From Hymenoscyphus infarciens (lineage: Eukaryota; Ascomycota; Leotiomycetes; Helotiales; Helotiaceae), in contig LLCB01000356.1 in assembly GCA_001414345.1 (NCBI GenBank), forward strand, positions 1 to 55,272: DNA of 55,272 bases, in the 5' to 3' direction. Below the pieces are notes generated by a model. The model saw nothing but the letters and a program-made list of their open reading frames with translations. It searched no databases and was not told the origin of the DNA. Shown here one piece after another: positions 12,501 to 23,667 of the stretch (the first letter of the stretch is position 1; every line of letters begins with the position of its first letter). The position numbers and the translations under genes are program-made.

Positions 12501-15439
12501 TACTATTAAAAGTATAGAAGTTTATCTAGCTAATTTAAGTTTACTCTTTATAACGACTTTAAATTTAATTATAGTATTTTAATTAATACTTTCTTCCTTA
12601 ATAAGTAAGTAGTCTTATATTATATAGATAAAGTAATAAGGTATTAAGTAGATAACTTTTTACTAGATATAAAAGTAATAACTATATAAGAGGTTTTCTA
12701 AAGATATTAGATTAATATATATCTTAGACCTTTTAATTATATTATTATAGATACTAGAATAAACTTTATTAGAAAGGACTTTATATACTCTGCTACTAGA
12801 ATAGGTACTATAGTAAAAAATATACTAGTTAAGGTATATAATTCAATTAGTATAGTAGAATATTACTATAGACTGATTTAATAGGTATATAATATTATAT
12901 ATAAATAAGAGCTATATCTCTTATAAAGTTTAGTACTTTAAATAGCCTTTAAAGTAATTAATAATATAGTAGGCCTAAATAGACTAGTCTCTACTCTATT
13001 AGTATATAGAGTATATACTTAAATAACTATATCCAACGTACCTTTGTAACTGATTTCTATAAAGTCTAAAACTTATAAAAAGGCTACTTAAGAGGTATAA
13101 AAGTAGATTACATCTTATTAAGTTAAAGAAGCTCTTAATATATGAAACAGACTAATTAACCGAGTTAAGAACTTACTCTTAAATTCAGACGTTTTAGTAT
13201 AAAGGGAGTATATAAAGTCTTAGATAGAACCTTTTATCCTTTAAGGAATTAAAAATAAGAACTATATCGTAGTATTACTAAGCAGCCCTATAAAGTTTTA
13301 ATCTATAGTTATAAAGCTATACTTTATTAAAACTTCTAAAACTTCTAGAATAGCACCGACAACTAAGGAAGTTTCTAGCACGGCACCGTTTAAAACAACA
13401 CTATAACTCTATAAAAAAGAGGAAACTTTTAAATAATAGAGTAGGTAGGAAGTAGACTAAAGTAACTAAGATATTAAATAATATTCACCTTCTCTCTAAT
13501 ATCGACTTTAATAGTTACAAATCTACTAAAATACTAATATTCTAGAAACTATACTAGAACCTCTCTAGAAGCGTAGACGTAGATAGCCTCGAAAGTATCT
13601 AAGACCTTTAAATAGGTCTTTTAAAGTATTATTCTAATAGTTAGACACTTTTATAGACAATTTCAACTATATTACTCTTAAAGATATTAGAACTTTTCTT
13701 ACTAATTTAAGTAAACCTTATAATATTAAAGTATTTATAGCTAATAATAGTATAGTATATATTAAGTTATAATAAAAGGAGATTAATAGATTAACTAATT
13801 AAGATATTTTTAAGATTATTACTTAAAAAGAGTTACCTTCTAATACTAGAATATTTAGATTATACTTTATAAATAACATTAAATTCAAAGGTATAATACT
13901 TACTTTTATAAAGTTAAGATTAGTTATCTAAGTATATAATAATACTAGGAAGTCGCTAGTCCTTATCTAAGCGCCTACTATTCAAAGAGTAAGCTAGAGA
14001 ATAATTCTTATACTTATTATAATACTTCTAAGCTTATAAGTATTTATTTAAGATATTATATAAGTATATATATAATTGTTAACTAACTTAAATTAGAAAT
14101 TCTTTATACGCTCTCTTAAAGGTTATCCCTAATAGGAAGATATATTCTTTAAAGTAATCAGACTACTATATAGTATTCTAGAAGCTAGTAATCACTAGTT
14201 TACAACGTACTATAAATACTATATTATAAGGCTTATAATAGAATAGTTAACTTTTAACCTCTATCTTTTATATACTAAATTATACTAGTATAATAAGTAA
14301 GTAAAGTTAAATACCTCTTTTAGTATAGTAGGCTTTTAAACTAATAATACCCTTATACTCGCTAATAACGCTTTTACTAATAAAGAAGAGCTTACTATTA
14401 ATAAAGCTAGATTTATATCTAAGAAGAGAGAAGAGCTTACTATTAACTATTTAATCAAATTTAATAGAGAGCTAATTACCAAGTATTATAATAGCTCTAT
14501 ATCTCTTACTTAGAATTATATAAAATACTTAGATTTAGTATAAAAAGCCTTATCTAAGATATCTAATATAAAAGAGATATTATATATAGTAGATACTAAA
14601 GATTAATATATTACTTAATATACTAGAGAGGTATACTTAGCTATAGTATCTTAGCCTAAGGCTGCTTTTAACTTATCATATACTGCCTAAACTATCGATT
14701 CTTAAAATGACGATATTTCACTTCTTAATAAGCGAATTTAATAGCAAATTAACAATCTCTTAAGAGGACTTAAATTTATTAAATTAGATAAATCTTCCTT
14801 AAAGTTATACGCCTTTACTAATAGATTATTTACTAATAATAAAGACTTATTATCATAAATCAGCTATGTTATTATACTTATAAATAAAGATAATAATACT
14901 AATATTTTATATTAGTCTTCTACTAAGTATAAGAGAGTTATCTATAGTATTTTAGTATTAGAATTATATACTATAAGCTCTAGATTTAATACTATAGCCT
15001 TAATTAAATAAACTCTTAAAAGTATTCTAGGATTTAAGATTCTACTTATAGTATATACCGATTCAAAGTCTATCTATAAATATATAACTAAATTAAGTAT
15101 AACTAAAGAGAAGTAATTAATAATTAATATTATATACCTATAAGAGGTATATAAGTTAAGAGAAATTAATAAGATTAAATAGATTAATAATAGAAGTAAC
15201 TCTACTAATACTATAACTAAAAAGAGTTACTACGATACCTTATAAAAGCTAATTAATATAAACAAGCTAGATATTAAGCTTATAGAATAGGTAGAACAGA
15301 ATAAGGGATAATAAAGAATAGAAATAGAGCCTCCTTATTAGTTAAGAATAGAGAATAGAGGGCTCTGATTAGTTAGATTAGATAAGAGATTTTAATAACT
15401 TTTAGAGTATTAACTTCTATCGTTTTGAAAAAGTACTAG

Positions 15440-15612
15440 TGTCAGTATATATATTCAAGAGGTAAATAGCGATTCGGATTAGTACACGTGGGTACACGTG
15501 CTTCTCGCTTAAGAGCTACTTAAGTAGGCATCGTAGCTAGCTTTACTCGGTATATACGAACGATAATATAACTCTTTTTGCATCGCTTTTATAACTATAA
15601 GTTATACTAACA
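15440..15612 (+). repeat. 3' LTR of Copia copy B
   Basis: This 173-bp LTR starts TGTCAG and ends AACA, followed by the TATTT target duplication. A purine-rich stretch (GAAAAAG) lies a few bases upstream and may be the remains of the polypurine tract. Confidence 0.92.
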
Positions 15613-16850
15613 TATTTAGTATTTTTATAGAAAGAGACTTTCTTTTAAAAATTCTACTATAATTTATTATTAGCTTTATAAGTATAATTTCTAGTAGTAT
15701 TATTTTTATAATTATATATCTTATTAAGCTTCTCTTAAAACACTTCTTACTATTACTAATATTACTTTTAAATAGAGTAGATATTATAAGTCTTAATAAT
15801 TCTTTTTTTAATAATAGATAATATATATTTAAATATATTATAAGATAATCTAATTATATTTTAAGCTATTAAAAATACTCTTTTATTTAAATAATACTTA
15901 AATATATTCTATTTACTAAGAGGTTTATTAGTTAATTAAGATATACTACTATTACTTAATATACTAGTTTCTATTAAAAGTATTATATATCTAGATTTTT
16001 AATATTTTTTAATTTAGACTTCTTTTAATACTATAAGAGAAGCTAATATACTACTTTTAAAAAGCTATATTTAAATATTAATTAAAAAGAGTACTTTATA
16101 ACTAAAATCTAGAAATAGTTTAAAAAAGCTAATAAAATATCTTAGTATTTTATATAAGTAGATAGTAATAAATCTATATATCTAGAAGCTTATAATTATA
16201 CTAATTATATACTACTAGTAAAGAGATATATAGAAGTATATTTAAAAGAATAATATATATAATTTATAAACTTAAATACTAAGATAAAGAATAGATTATT
16301 CTTTTTAATATAAAGAGAGATAAGATATATATATATATAAGAGTTTAGAGAATATAAATAAGGTTTTAGATATATTTAACTAGTTTTAGAATTAAAACTC
16401 TTCTAATATAAATAGTAATTATAAATAACTAGCTATTATAAAGCTTTAAAAGAATAATTTATTATAGCTATTAACGCTTTATATCTAATTTAGTCTTTTA
16501 ATAATAAACTATTTATAAACACTTTTAAGAATATTCTTCTTACTTTTTATAAATATAAGTACTATCTACTAGTTTAATTAAATAATCTCTCTTTTACTAA
16601 TAAAGAAGCTAAGCTTATAATAGAAGTAAATATATATAATATAATAGCTATATTATATTACTAAGATCTATAAATCTACGAGTATATAAAAAGTAGTAGT
16701 AGTAGAAGAAATAAAAGTAAGAACTTTAAATTTTATTTTTTATTTTTAATAACTATAACTTCTATAATAATCGAGTATATATAAATTTAGTATAATCGAA
16801 TAGCCTTAATATATAATTCTCTTAACTTTAAAGTATAATTAAGTATAAAA
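15613..16850 (+). repeat. Older AT-rich relic downstream of Copia B
   Basis: This is heavily RIPed DNA unrelated to Copia. From about 16190 to 16720 one plus-strand frame has long stretches with few stops, which hints at a dead coding region of an older mobile element, but no domain can be recognised. Part of it (about 15940-16400) is present in inverted orientation at 1-116 plus 9001-9380. Confidence 0.6.
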
Positions 16851-17345
16851 GGTGGTAGTAGAGGACGTTGAATTATAATATATTTAGACGCTGAAATGCT
16901 AAAAAGTTGATTTTCCAAAATGTCCGAGAGGGTCGCTAACAGCCACCATATAATTGGCTCATCCTTAGGAATGAAATCGCCGTTGTTGGACCCTAACCTT
17001 TCTGCACTACAGTGCCCATAAGCCTATGCACATCCCCCTTATTCTTAATGCTACCTTCCTACAACGTCTTACTGTACCTATGGCCCTATGCATACATGCA
17101 GATATGGCGACTACATACCATAGTTTGCGTGCTTGCAGTATCTGTAATCTGGTGGGGATCTACAGTCACCAACCACAATACAACTTTGTACTTTAACCCC
17201 GTCTGATTCGATCCCTGGAGCTTGGGCGGTGAAAGCCTGATAAAATCCAACTTTTCTCCGCCATCCTCCTCCTCCTCCTCCTCCTCCTCCTCCCCCTCTT
17301 TCGTTCAACACACTTCAACTCATTAGAAGTCGTACTTTTCAATTG
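16851..17345 (+). promoter_or_regulatory. Promoter and 5' region of the first MFS gene, at the RIP boundary
   Basis: About 495 bases separate the AT-rich block from the MFS start codon. Base composition is normal. A pure TCC triplet run (about ten units, 17264-17293) lies 50-80 bases before the ATG and probably falls in the 5' UTR, where pyrimidine tracts are common in fungi. No other gene is visible. Confidence 0.5.
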
Positions 17346-18845
17346 ATGGAACGTACTAGCACCACAACTGCGAATGAAACACACGAGCTCGATGGCTACA
17401 ATCGCTCTACTACCAACGAAGTCGGCAATGGCACCTCTCCACCAGCTGCCGATGGCGGCAAAGATGCCTGGTTATTCCTCGCCGCATGCTTTATTTGCGA
17501 AGCCTTGATATGGGGTGAGAAACACCAAAATATTATGATATTCTTAGACTTTGCTGACCATGTTGATTTGGATCAGGATTTACCTTCTCTTTTGGAGTGT
17601 TCCAGGCTTATTACAGCACACATGAGCCTTTCTCTTTGGACACTGGTTCAATCGCCACTATTGGTACCTCAAGCACGGTATGAATGTCTCCTCTCCTCTC
17701 ACTCGACCTAGACTAATAACAATAATAGGGTGTCATGTACATGATTGGCCTTGTACTATTCCCAGCTTACCAACGATGGCCCCAGCTGGCAAACATATCC
17801 AAATGGGCTGGTTTGCCAGTCATCACGGGATCTCTCATTCTCGCCTCGTTTGCGACAAATGTGACACAGTTGATTCTTACCCAAGGTGTACTTTACGCCG
17901 TCGGTGGGTCGCTTCTGTATTGTCCCACCTTGGTATTCCTTGATGAGTGGTTTATCAAAAGGAAAGGACTGGCTTTCGGTGTGATGTGGGTGCGTAACCT
18001 TTCCTCGCTTGATCACTCACTGGTCAAAATCTAACATACCATAGGCTGGTAGCGGAGTCGGTGGCCTTGTAATTCCTTTCCTGGTCAACTTCCTTTTGAC
18101 GAACTACGGCTTCCGGTCTGCATTTCGCATTTACTCCATTATCAACGTAATTATATCGGCACCCTTCGTGTACTTCATTCGACCTCGTCTACCGATACTC
18201 CGAGGCTCGCAAGTCCCCGCGTATGGGCCAGGTCTTCGTTTTCTGAGGACATCCACATTCTGGGTGCTAGAAACTGGTCTTATCTTCGAGACCTTAGGAT
18301 ACTTCATACCTAGTATCTACCTCCCAACTTTTGCAACTTCCTTAGGATTAAGTTCCTCAATCGGCTCGCTTCTCGTCGCACTCAGCAACGCTCTCTCTGT
18401 CATTGGTACAGTCACAATGGGCCTGTTGATCGACCGATTCCATGTGACGACAGTCGTCCTACTAAGCACCATTGGCGCAGCCATTTCCATATTCCTATTC
18501 TGGGGTTTCTCCACCGCGCTTCCATTGCTCTGCATCTTCAGTATTGCGTATGGCTTCTTTGCGGGTGGCTTCGTCAGTACGAATGCAGGTGTCATTAAAC
18601 TTGTCAAAGCGGTGGACGAGAAGGCTGATGTAGGCATGCTTTTGGGAGTTCTCTCCGCTGGAAGAGGCATCGGCGCACTTGTTTCTGGACCTCTCAGTGA
18701 AGCGTTATTGCACGGTAACCCGTGGAAAGGTGAGCTGGGATTTGCTTATGGTAGTGGTTATGGGCTATTGATTGTGTTCACTGGCACTACTGCCGTTCTG
18801 GGAGGTGTGAGCGTGCTTGGAAGAAGAATAGGGTGGGTGTATTAA
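17346..18845 (+). CDS. MFS transporter, monocarboxylate-porter-like
   Basis: Four exons (17346-17514, 17577-17677, 17729-17989, 18045-18845) encode 443 aa. The introns are 62, 51 and 55 nt with clean GT-AG ends and phase-consistent joins. The first in-frame ATG is at 17346. A polar, Thr/Asn-rich N-terminus of about 45 residues precedes about 12 hydrophobic helices. The first helix (AWLFLAACFICEALIWG) runs into a FGVFQAYYSTH segment, which is typical of fungal monocarboxylate/riboflavin-type MFS carriers. An RKGLAFGVMW-AGSGVGGL junction (loop into helix 4-5) follows, and a GLLIDRF motif marks the later half. The likely role is proton-coupled uptake of small organic acids or related solutes at the plasma membrane; the substrate cannot be inferred. 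It is the first intact gene beside the RIP block and shows no damage. Confidence 0.9.
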
Positions 18846-19485
18846 GCTAGGAGTGGGCACGGTCTGGTGAGGACTTCGTTGTTGAAAAGGGCTCTTGGGA
18901 GTTTTTTATTAGGTGAGTGACGAGGGGGGCCGAATGAGTGTTCGTTGGCTGATGAGCAAATAAATGAACTTCATCTCTCCACAACTGTATCCCTAATTTT
19001 GTCGTGAGTTCCATTACCTTGATAGTACAGGCTCCGTGATCATCTTCATCGTTGTCTTGTCTGATGAGCTGCAAGTAGCTTCCGCTAAGTGGCTTTTGTC
19101 TGAAAAGGATGACTGGTAATAGAGACGGAGCTCACTGGAATTCTATCTGAAGAATATCTTGATGATCGTGGCTCGTAGTGATCCTGAAATGGTATCACAT
19201 TTGCTTTGCTTCAATCACTCTAGCGAGGGGGATCGCAACGTAGGCCAAGCAAACATCCTCTCACTTCACTATAACATGTTCTACTTTGAACCTGATCCTT
19301 CAATGGTGAGTCGTGAATCACTGAATCACAACACAGTAATTTAGAATGCATACAACCTCTCGTCTATAAATCAAGGAGAGCGTCGCCCCAGATTCCAACT
19401 CTACAAACCTTAAAAACACTTAACGACAACAACACACGCCAACTCTCCAAAGACTTATCAAGTTAATCAAAAATTATTACTCAAA
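18846..19485. promoter_or_regulatory. Intergenic region with a TATA-containing promoter
   Basis: The first part is presumably the MFS 3' UTR. A TATAAA box at 19365-19370 is followed by an A/C-rich, G-poor leader (about 19400-19485, with CAACAACACAC and CAAAATGG at the start codon). This is the usual look of a strongly expressed fungal gene's 5' UTR and points to the small ORF at 19486. Confidence 0.45.
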
Positions 19486-19635
19486 ATGGCTATCCAGCTC
19501 CACAAGCAACTTCCTTCCTTCATGGTCACCCTCCACATCATCTTTAAACTCGCCTCTGCTCAAGACCCCGCTCACGCAATGAATTGCACCGTTGACAGAA
19601 ACGCGAACACGAAAGCTAAGATACTTATGTTATGA
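19486..19635 (+). CDS. Candidate small secreted peptide or truncated secreted-protein gene
   Basis: ATG at 19486 (CAAAATGG context) opens 49 codons. Residues 10-25 are hydrophobic and end in LASA followed by QD, a plausible signal-peptidase site after Ala25. The mature part would be only about 24 residues with a single cysteine (Cys34). The leader and TATA box are well formed, so transcription is plausible. The stop comes early, with no obvious donor before it, so this could be the 5' remnant of a longer secreted protein gene whose body was lost. I do not recognise a family. The call rests on signal-peptide shape and promoter quality only. Confidence 0.35.
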   Translation: MAIQLHKQLPSFMVTLHIIFKLASAQDPAHAMNCTVDRNANTKAKILML

Positions 19636-20772
19636 ATGTTGTGAATGGTCCATTCGCACATGACGTGCGCTAGCATTCGTGTAACTAGGATGATAGGATG
19701 GTGTGTACAAGCTGTAGCCTATCAAGTATATGTGTGTTCAATGGTTGGGTATGGTGACCTAGCACGCGATGAAAGCCTTGGAGAGTGACCAAGAAAGGGG
19801 AACTCAATTGCTGATTACTCTCAATGAAATCATTCTGGATAGGAGGTCTATATACCGAATCTCGGGTAAGATAGTCTAGAACAATGAAGTTTATTCTCGG
19901 AGAACGTTTGAAAGATTTCCTCCAAGAGTCCACGGAGATTTAAATTCATTGTATGAAGAATATCTGAGATCATAGGGGCTTACGGAGAGGAAAGCTCAGG
20001 ATTCTCACAGAGGTGTTTAGAGAAAACAACCTGGGGAGGCTAAATTAATTTATAAAAGAAAAGTAATGTTGGGTTTAAAAAGTAACAAAACCATATCAAA
20101 TTAACTTGAGATCTTGTTGTTTTAAGCAACTGAAGTTTGAACTATTTTAAAACATTGGTCTAAATGATCGGGAGAATTGAGGCTAGTTATCGCAAATCAC
20201 CTGGGTTGAGAGAGCTAAGAGAGAGTAACTATAAAAAGGTTGGCATTGGAGAGGCATCGCAGTTCACCTCCACAGTCTAAATTCGGTATATTTGACCTTT
20301 AGAGTTTGTTGGAATAATTTAAGTCTTCTCAGTTGTCGAGAACATTCAAATCAAATAAACGCTGTTTAGATATTACTGATCTGTAGTAGTAAGTAGTAAG
20401 CCTAGAAATTTAAGCTATTAAATTATATTCTTTAAGAGTTCTTAGATTAAGAAAATTGATTAAATAGAGTCTTGAATAGTTTTAAAGTATAGAGCAAAAA
20501 TAAGTAATAAGTACTTATTCTAACAACACTCATTTAATATAGATGTTCTAGACAGTTTAGAAGACTTGAGTTATTTCAGGTAGGTTGATGATTGGCCTGA
20601 GCAGTGATCACGTGGAATCATGTGACCTGTCCATAAAGGGTTAGCGTCGGAGAGACATCGCACAAATCTCTGCTCCTTTCCATCTCCAGGTTCAAATAAC
20701 ACAACCAATCGGCATAATATCGGAGCTATCCCCCCGTCAACATACTATCCCCTTCAAAAACATTGCGGCAAG
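19636..20772. promoter_or_regulatory. Upstream region of the haspin gene with a duplicated motif and E-boxes
   Basis: No gene is seen. A segment at about 20231-20276 (ATAAAAAGGTT ... GGAGAGGCATCGCA) is repeated in diverged form at about 20632-20678 (ATAAAGGGTT ... GGAGAGACATCGCA), the second lying some 100 bp before the haspin ATG. Between them are ATTGG (an inverted CCAAT, about 20591), CACGTG (20609-20614) and CATGTG. I infer an upstream duplication of promoter sequence; which copy is used is unknown. Confidence 0.4.
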
Positions 20773-23139
20773 ATGGGACAACGACTGTCAAAGAAGAGGC
20801 CTCCGCCAGAACCCCTGGTTTCAACCCCCAAGAAGAAGGCGCACCAAGACAACGAAGGGGCGGAACATCACCTGTAAGTTCGTCCTCCCGTCAAGGCGCG
20901 TCTTTCATTCAGCTGTCGCAATCTGAACTACCTATTTTTGTTTGTTTCTCTGTCTCATCACGTGACTGGCCATCAAAGGAGTAATTTTGGGTTGTTCATG
21001 AGATGCCGTTGGTCTAATTGGGCTTTCTTCTTGCTTCTCTCTCTTTCTTTCTTTGGGACTCTTTTGCTTCTGGCTGCTATTTATTTGCTCTATTGCTATC
21101 TCAAACCAACCTAACTTGCAAAGTAGTGGAAATATGGTCCCAAAAAAGAAAACCTACGGTGCCAAAACAACAACTACTAGCTCCGCCGCCAGCGCAATAT
21201 TCGGTCGAAATGCTGCCAGAAAGGAGCCTCCTACTTCAAGCCGTCCGGTTCTCTCAGATATCACGAATGCCGTTGAAAGTCTCGATTCGAATAATAGTCC
21301 GGAGAATGTTGATGCTGTCGAAGATGACATCGTAGCTGCCGTCAAGTACATGAAGTTGAATGATGATGCTAAAGAGGAAGATCACGAACCTGATCGTACA
21401 CCAAAAGCAAAACCAGTCGCAAGAAAAACCCCTGTCGCGAAAAAGGAAGCAAAGAAGAAAGATTGTAAGCTATTTGGCTTCCCCCTTAACACACCACTCG
21501 GGCAGCTCTCGACGGATTAAGAGTTCTACTTGAGCGTTTTCTAGAAGAATCAAAACTGTTTCGCACAATCAAAGTGGCAAGCTTTTACTTACAAAAATAC
21601 AGCACGACCACCTACCCCACCACGTTCCCCCTACGCAACTCTCATCGGTTCCACGAAGTCATGCGATGATCTCGACAAGAACCATGACCAAGTTCGTACA
21701 CCGAAAGCCAAGTCAATTGCGAAAGGAAAAGGAAAAGAGAAAGATGGTAAGCTATTAGCCTGGAATACTCCGTTGTCATATTTACTTACAAAATTAGTAC
21801 TGCCACACACCCCTCCGCCGATACTTTTGCAGCTCCGGGAACGAGAACAACTCAAGCCACTATTATCTGCGTACAGAAAAGACTGTGGAAATGCTATGTT
21901 AACTCATAACTGGGCTGCTCTCCTTCCGGCCGGTACATACAGTGTCAAAAAAATTGCCGAGGCTTCTTATGCTGAGGTCTATAGAATCATTGAGGATGAC
22001 TCTGTATGTGCTGGTCAGGAACGTCGCTCATCCATACTCAAGGTTATGCGACTAAAATCACGAAGAGACCCAGACTCTATGGAAATTGATACCGCTAGTC
22101 GAGCCGAAGACGTGGTTTCCGAAATCCGAATCATGAATGCTCTTACTGAAATCCCAGGTTATGTTCAGTTCAAAGGAGCGCACATTGTCAAGGGTGAAAC
22201 AGAGCCATTTTTAAGCAAGGCCTGGGACGACCACAATGTAAATTCCAAGGAAGAATCTTATTTCTGCCACCCAAGAGAATACACCAAAAACACCCTTTTT
22301 CTTGTAATTGAGTTGGGAGATGCGGGTATTACTTTGGATGATTATAAGATCAAAAGTGTGGATGAGGTTTGGGACATCTTTCTGGGAACAGTTTTGGCGT
22401 TGGCGAAAGCGGAAGATGTGCGGTCATTCGAAGTAAGTTTCCCCCTCTAACTCGTATTCTTCCCATCCGCTAACCAGAAGCAGCACCGAGATCTCCACGA
22501 AAATAACATCTGTGTTTCCAAAGTCCGCCCTGCTGTTCCCCACGATTCAAATTCTCCGCCCAAGTATGGTAACTCTGGTCTTGAAGTCACAATCATTGAT
22601 TATGGACTGTCCCGGGCAACCCTCGAGGATGGAGAAACTCTGTGGTATCCACTTGAAAATGACATTTCGGTCTTCCGAGGTGCTGATGGTGTCCCCCAAT
22701 TCAACGCCTACCGAAAGTGAGTCGCTCATTTTTCTAAGTCTTCATTTCATAACTGATCCCTTTCAGGATGCGAAACCATCTATTTACCGGACATCGCATA
22801 AGTGAGAGAAAAGCCTGGCACGATGACAACTCTCGAAGCCTTAATAATGGACATACCTGGGAGGAATTCATTCCATACACAAACGTGATCTGGCTCCATT
22901 ACTTCCTTGGCTATCTCAAGAGGCAATGCGCTAGAATTCCAGGATGGACACGCGAAGACGAGATGAAATTCCAATCCGAAACCAGAGATATACTTAAAAG
23001 AATGGATGTCCGTACTAAAGTCGAAAATGGGGCATTCATGAGTGCTGCTGCGGTATTGCAACACTGTGTTGAAGCGGGACTAGTTGACGCTGAACAGGGG
23101 GGATTCGAATGTAGCGAAATTTACGATGAAGAGGGTTGA
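20773..23139 (+). CDS. Haspin-like histone H3 Thr3 kinase
   Basis: Six exons (20773-20873, 21124-21464, 21603-21746, 21798-22432, 22484-22716, 22767-23139) give 608 aa. The first two introns are long (250 and 138 nt), the others 50-51 nt. The N-terminal 195 residues are basic and low-complexity with a KKTYGAK motif, as in fungal haspins. The C-terminal half is the atypical kinase fold: a glycine-loop-like ASYAEVY (about 251-257), Lys277 in ILKVMRL, Glu304 in SEIRIMN, catalytic FEHRDLHENN (406-415), and IDYG (445-448) replacing DFG. Haspin kinases phosphorylate histone H3 at Thr3 at mitosis to recruit the Aurora B complex; all catalytic residues are present, so activity is expected. Exons 1-3 rest on splice-site choice and are less certain than the kinase exons. 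Confidence 0.88.
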
Positions 23140-23667
23140 GTTGCATAGATTGACGGTTTCGTTGGACAAGGGTACTTCATTTGGAAGTTGGAGACTTGTT
23201 CTACTCGATCTTTTTATTGTTTTGTTTTAGTATGGATGCATAGCGAACGGACGATATCCGGAGTCGGTTTGATTTTACGCTGATCAGGCATGATCAGAGG
23301 CACAGAACATGCAATGAATAGAATTTTCTCATTTTCCCGAAAGAAACCTCACATACTTGTCAATACATCTTGGCCGTGCTTAACTGGCTCTGACTTAATC
23401 AGTTGAGATAATTGAAAGAAACCGATGAATTTACGTCAAGTTTGTCGACTTTAAAAGTAGTATAGCTAAAAGGGCCGACGTAACGTCATCCTTTAAGTTA
23501 TGATCTTCTGGGATTATAGAGCAATAGAACCAGAAGCGAGTATATCTCATTTCCCAATTCAGCTGATCATATTAAATCGGGAGGATAAATTGATGTTCGG
23601 TGAAAACAAACGAACTCTTGTTTAAGAAACATTAAATTAAGTTATTCTATCATACATACTGTGCTAA
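23140..23667. other. Convergent 3' intergenic region
   Basis: This separates the 3' ends of the haspin gene (plus) and the HET-like gene (minus). It is moderately AT-rich with no coding signal and presumably holds both 3' UTRs and polyadenylation signals. Confidence 0.5.

Larger units (their letters stand above)
9381..15612 (+). mobile_element. Ty1/Copia LTR retrotransposon copy B, RIP-inactivated
   Basis: The 6232-bp element has LTRs at 9381-9553 and 15440-15612 (TGTCGG/TGTCAG ... AACA, 173 bp) and a perfect target duplication TATTT at 9376-9380 and 15613-15617. Despite many stops, frame fragments show the order of a Copia polyprotein. A CCHC-knuckle remnant lies near 11485-11545, integrase catalytic-core fragments near 12690-13020 (with an IVE-YY-like motif at about 12860), reverse transcriptase fragments near 13850-14250 and again downstream, and an RNase H remnant near 15050-15290 (YTDSKS at about 15050). 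Integrase before reverse transcriptase is diagnostic of Copia rather than Gypsy. It is non-functional. Confidence 0.92.
1..16850. repeat. RIP-degenerated AT-rich transposon block
   Basis: The stretch is extremely AT-rich, with TpA (TTA, TAG, CTA) everywhere and hardly any CpA or TpG; the first 120 bases contain neither. This is the product expected of repeat-induced point mutation, the premeiotic C-to-T mutation of duplicated DNA in Pezizomycotina. No open frame of gene length survives; the only frames of about 100 codons lie in the less AT-rich nested element near 5.1-5.5 kb. Composition changes abruptly at about 16850, where normal gene-bearing sequence begins. The block consists of two Copia elements, a nested non-autonomous LTR element and an older relic, listed separately. 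Such blocks are normally heterochromatic; that state is inferred, not visible here. Confidence 0.93.

Noticed and set aside
17111..17384. Arg/Gly-rich minus-strand frames
   Set aside because: They are translations of the TCC triplet repeat before the MFS start codon.
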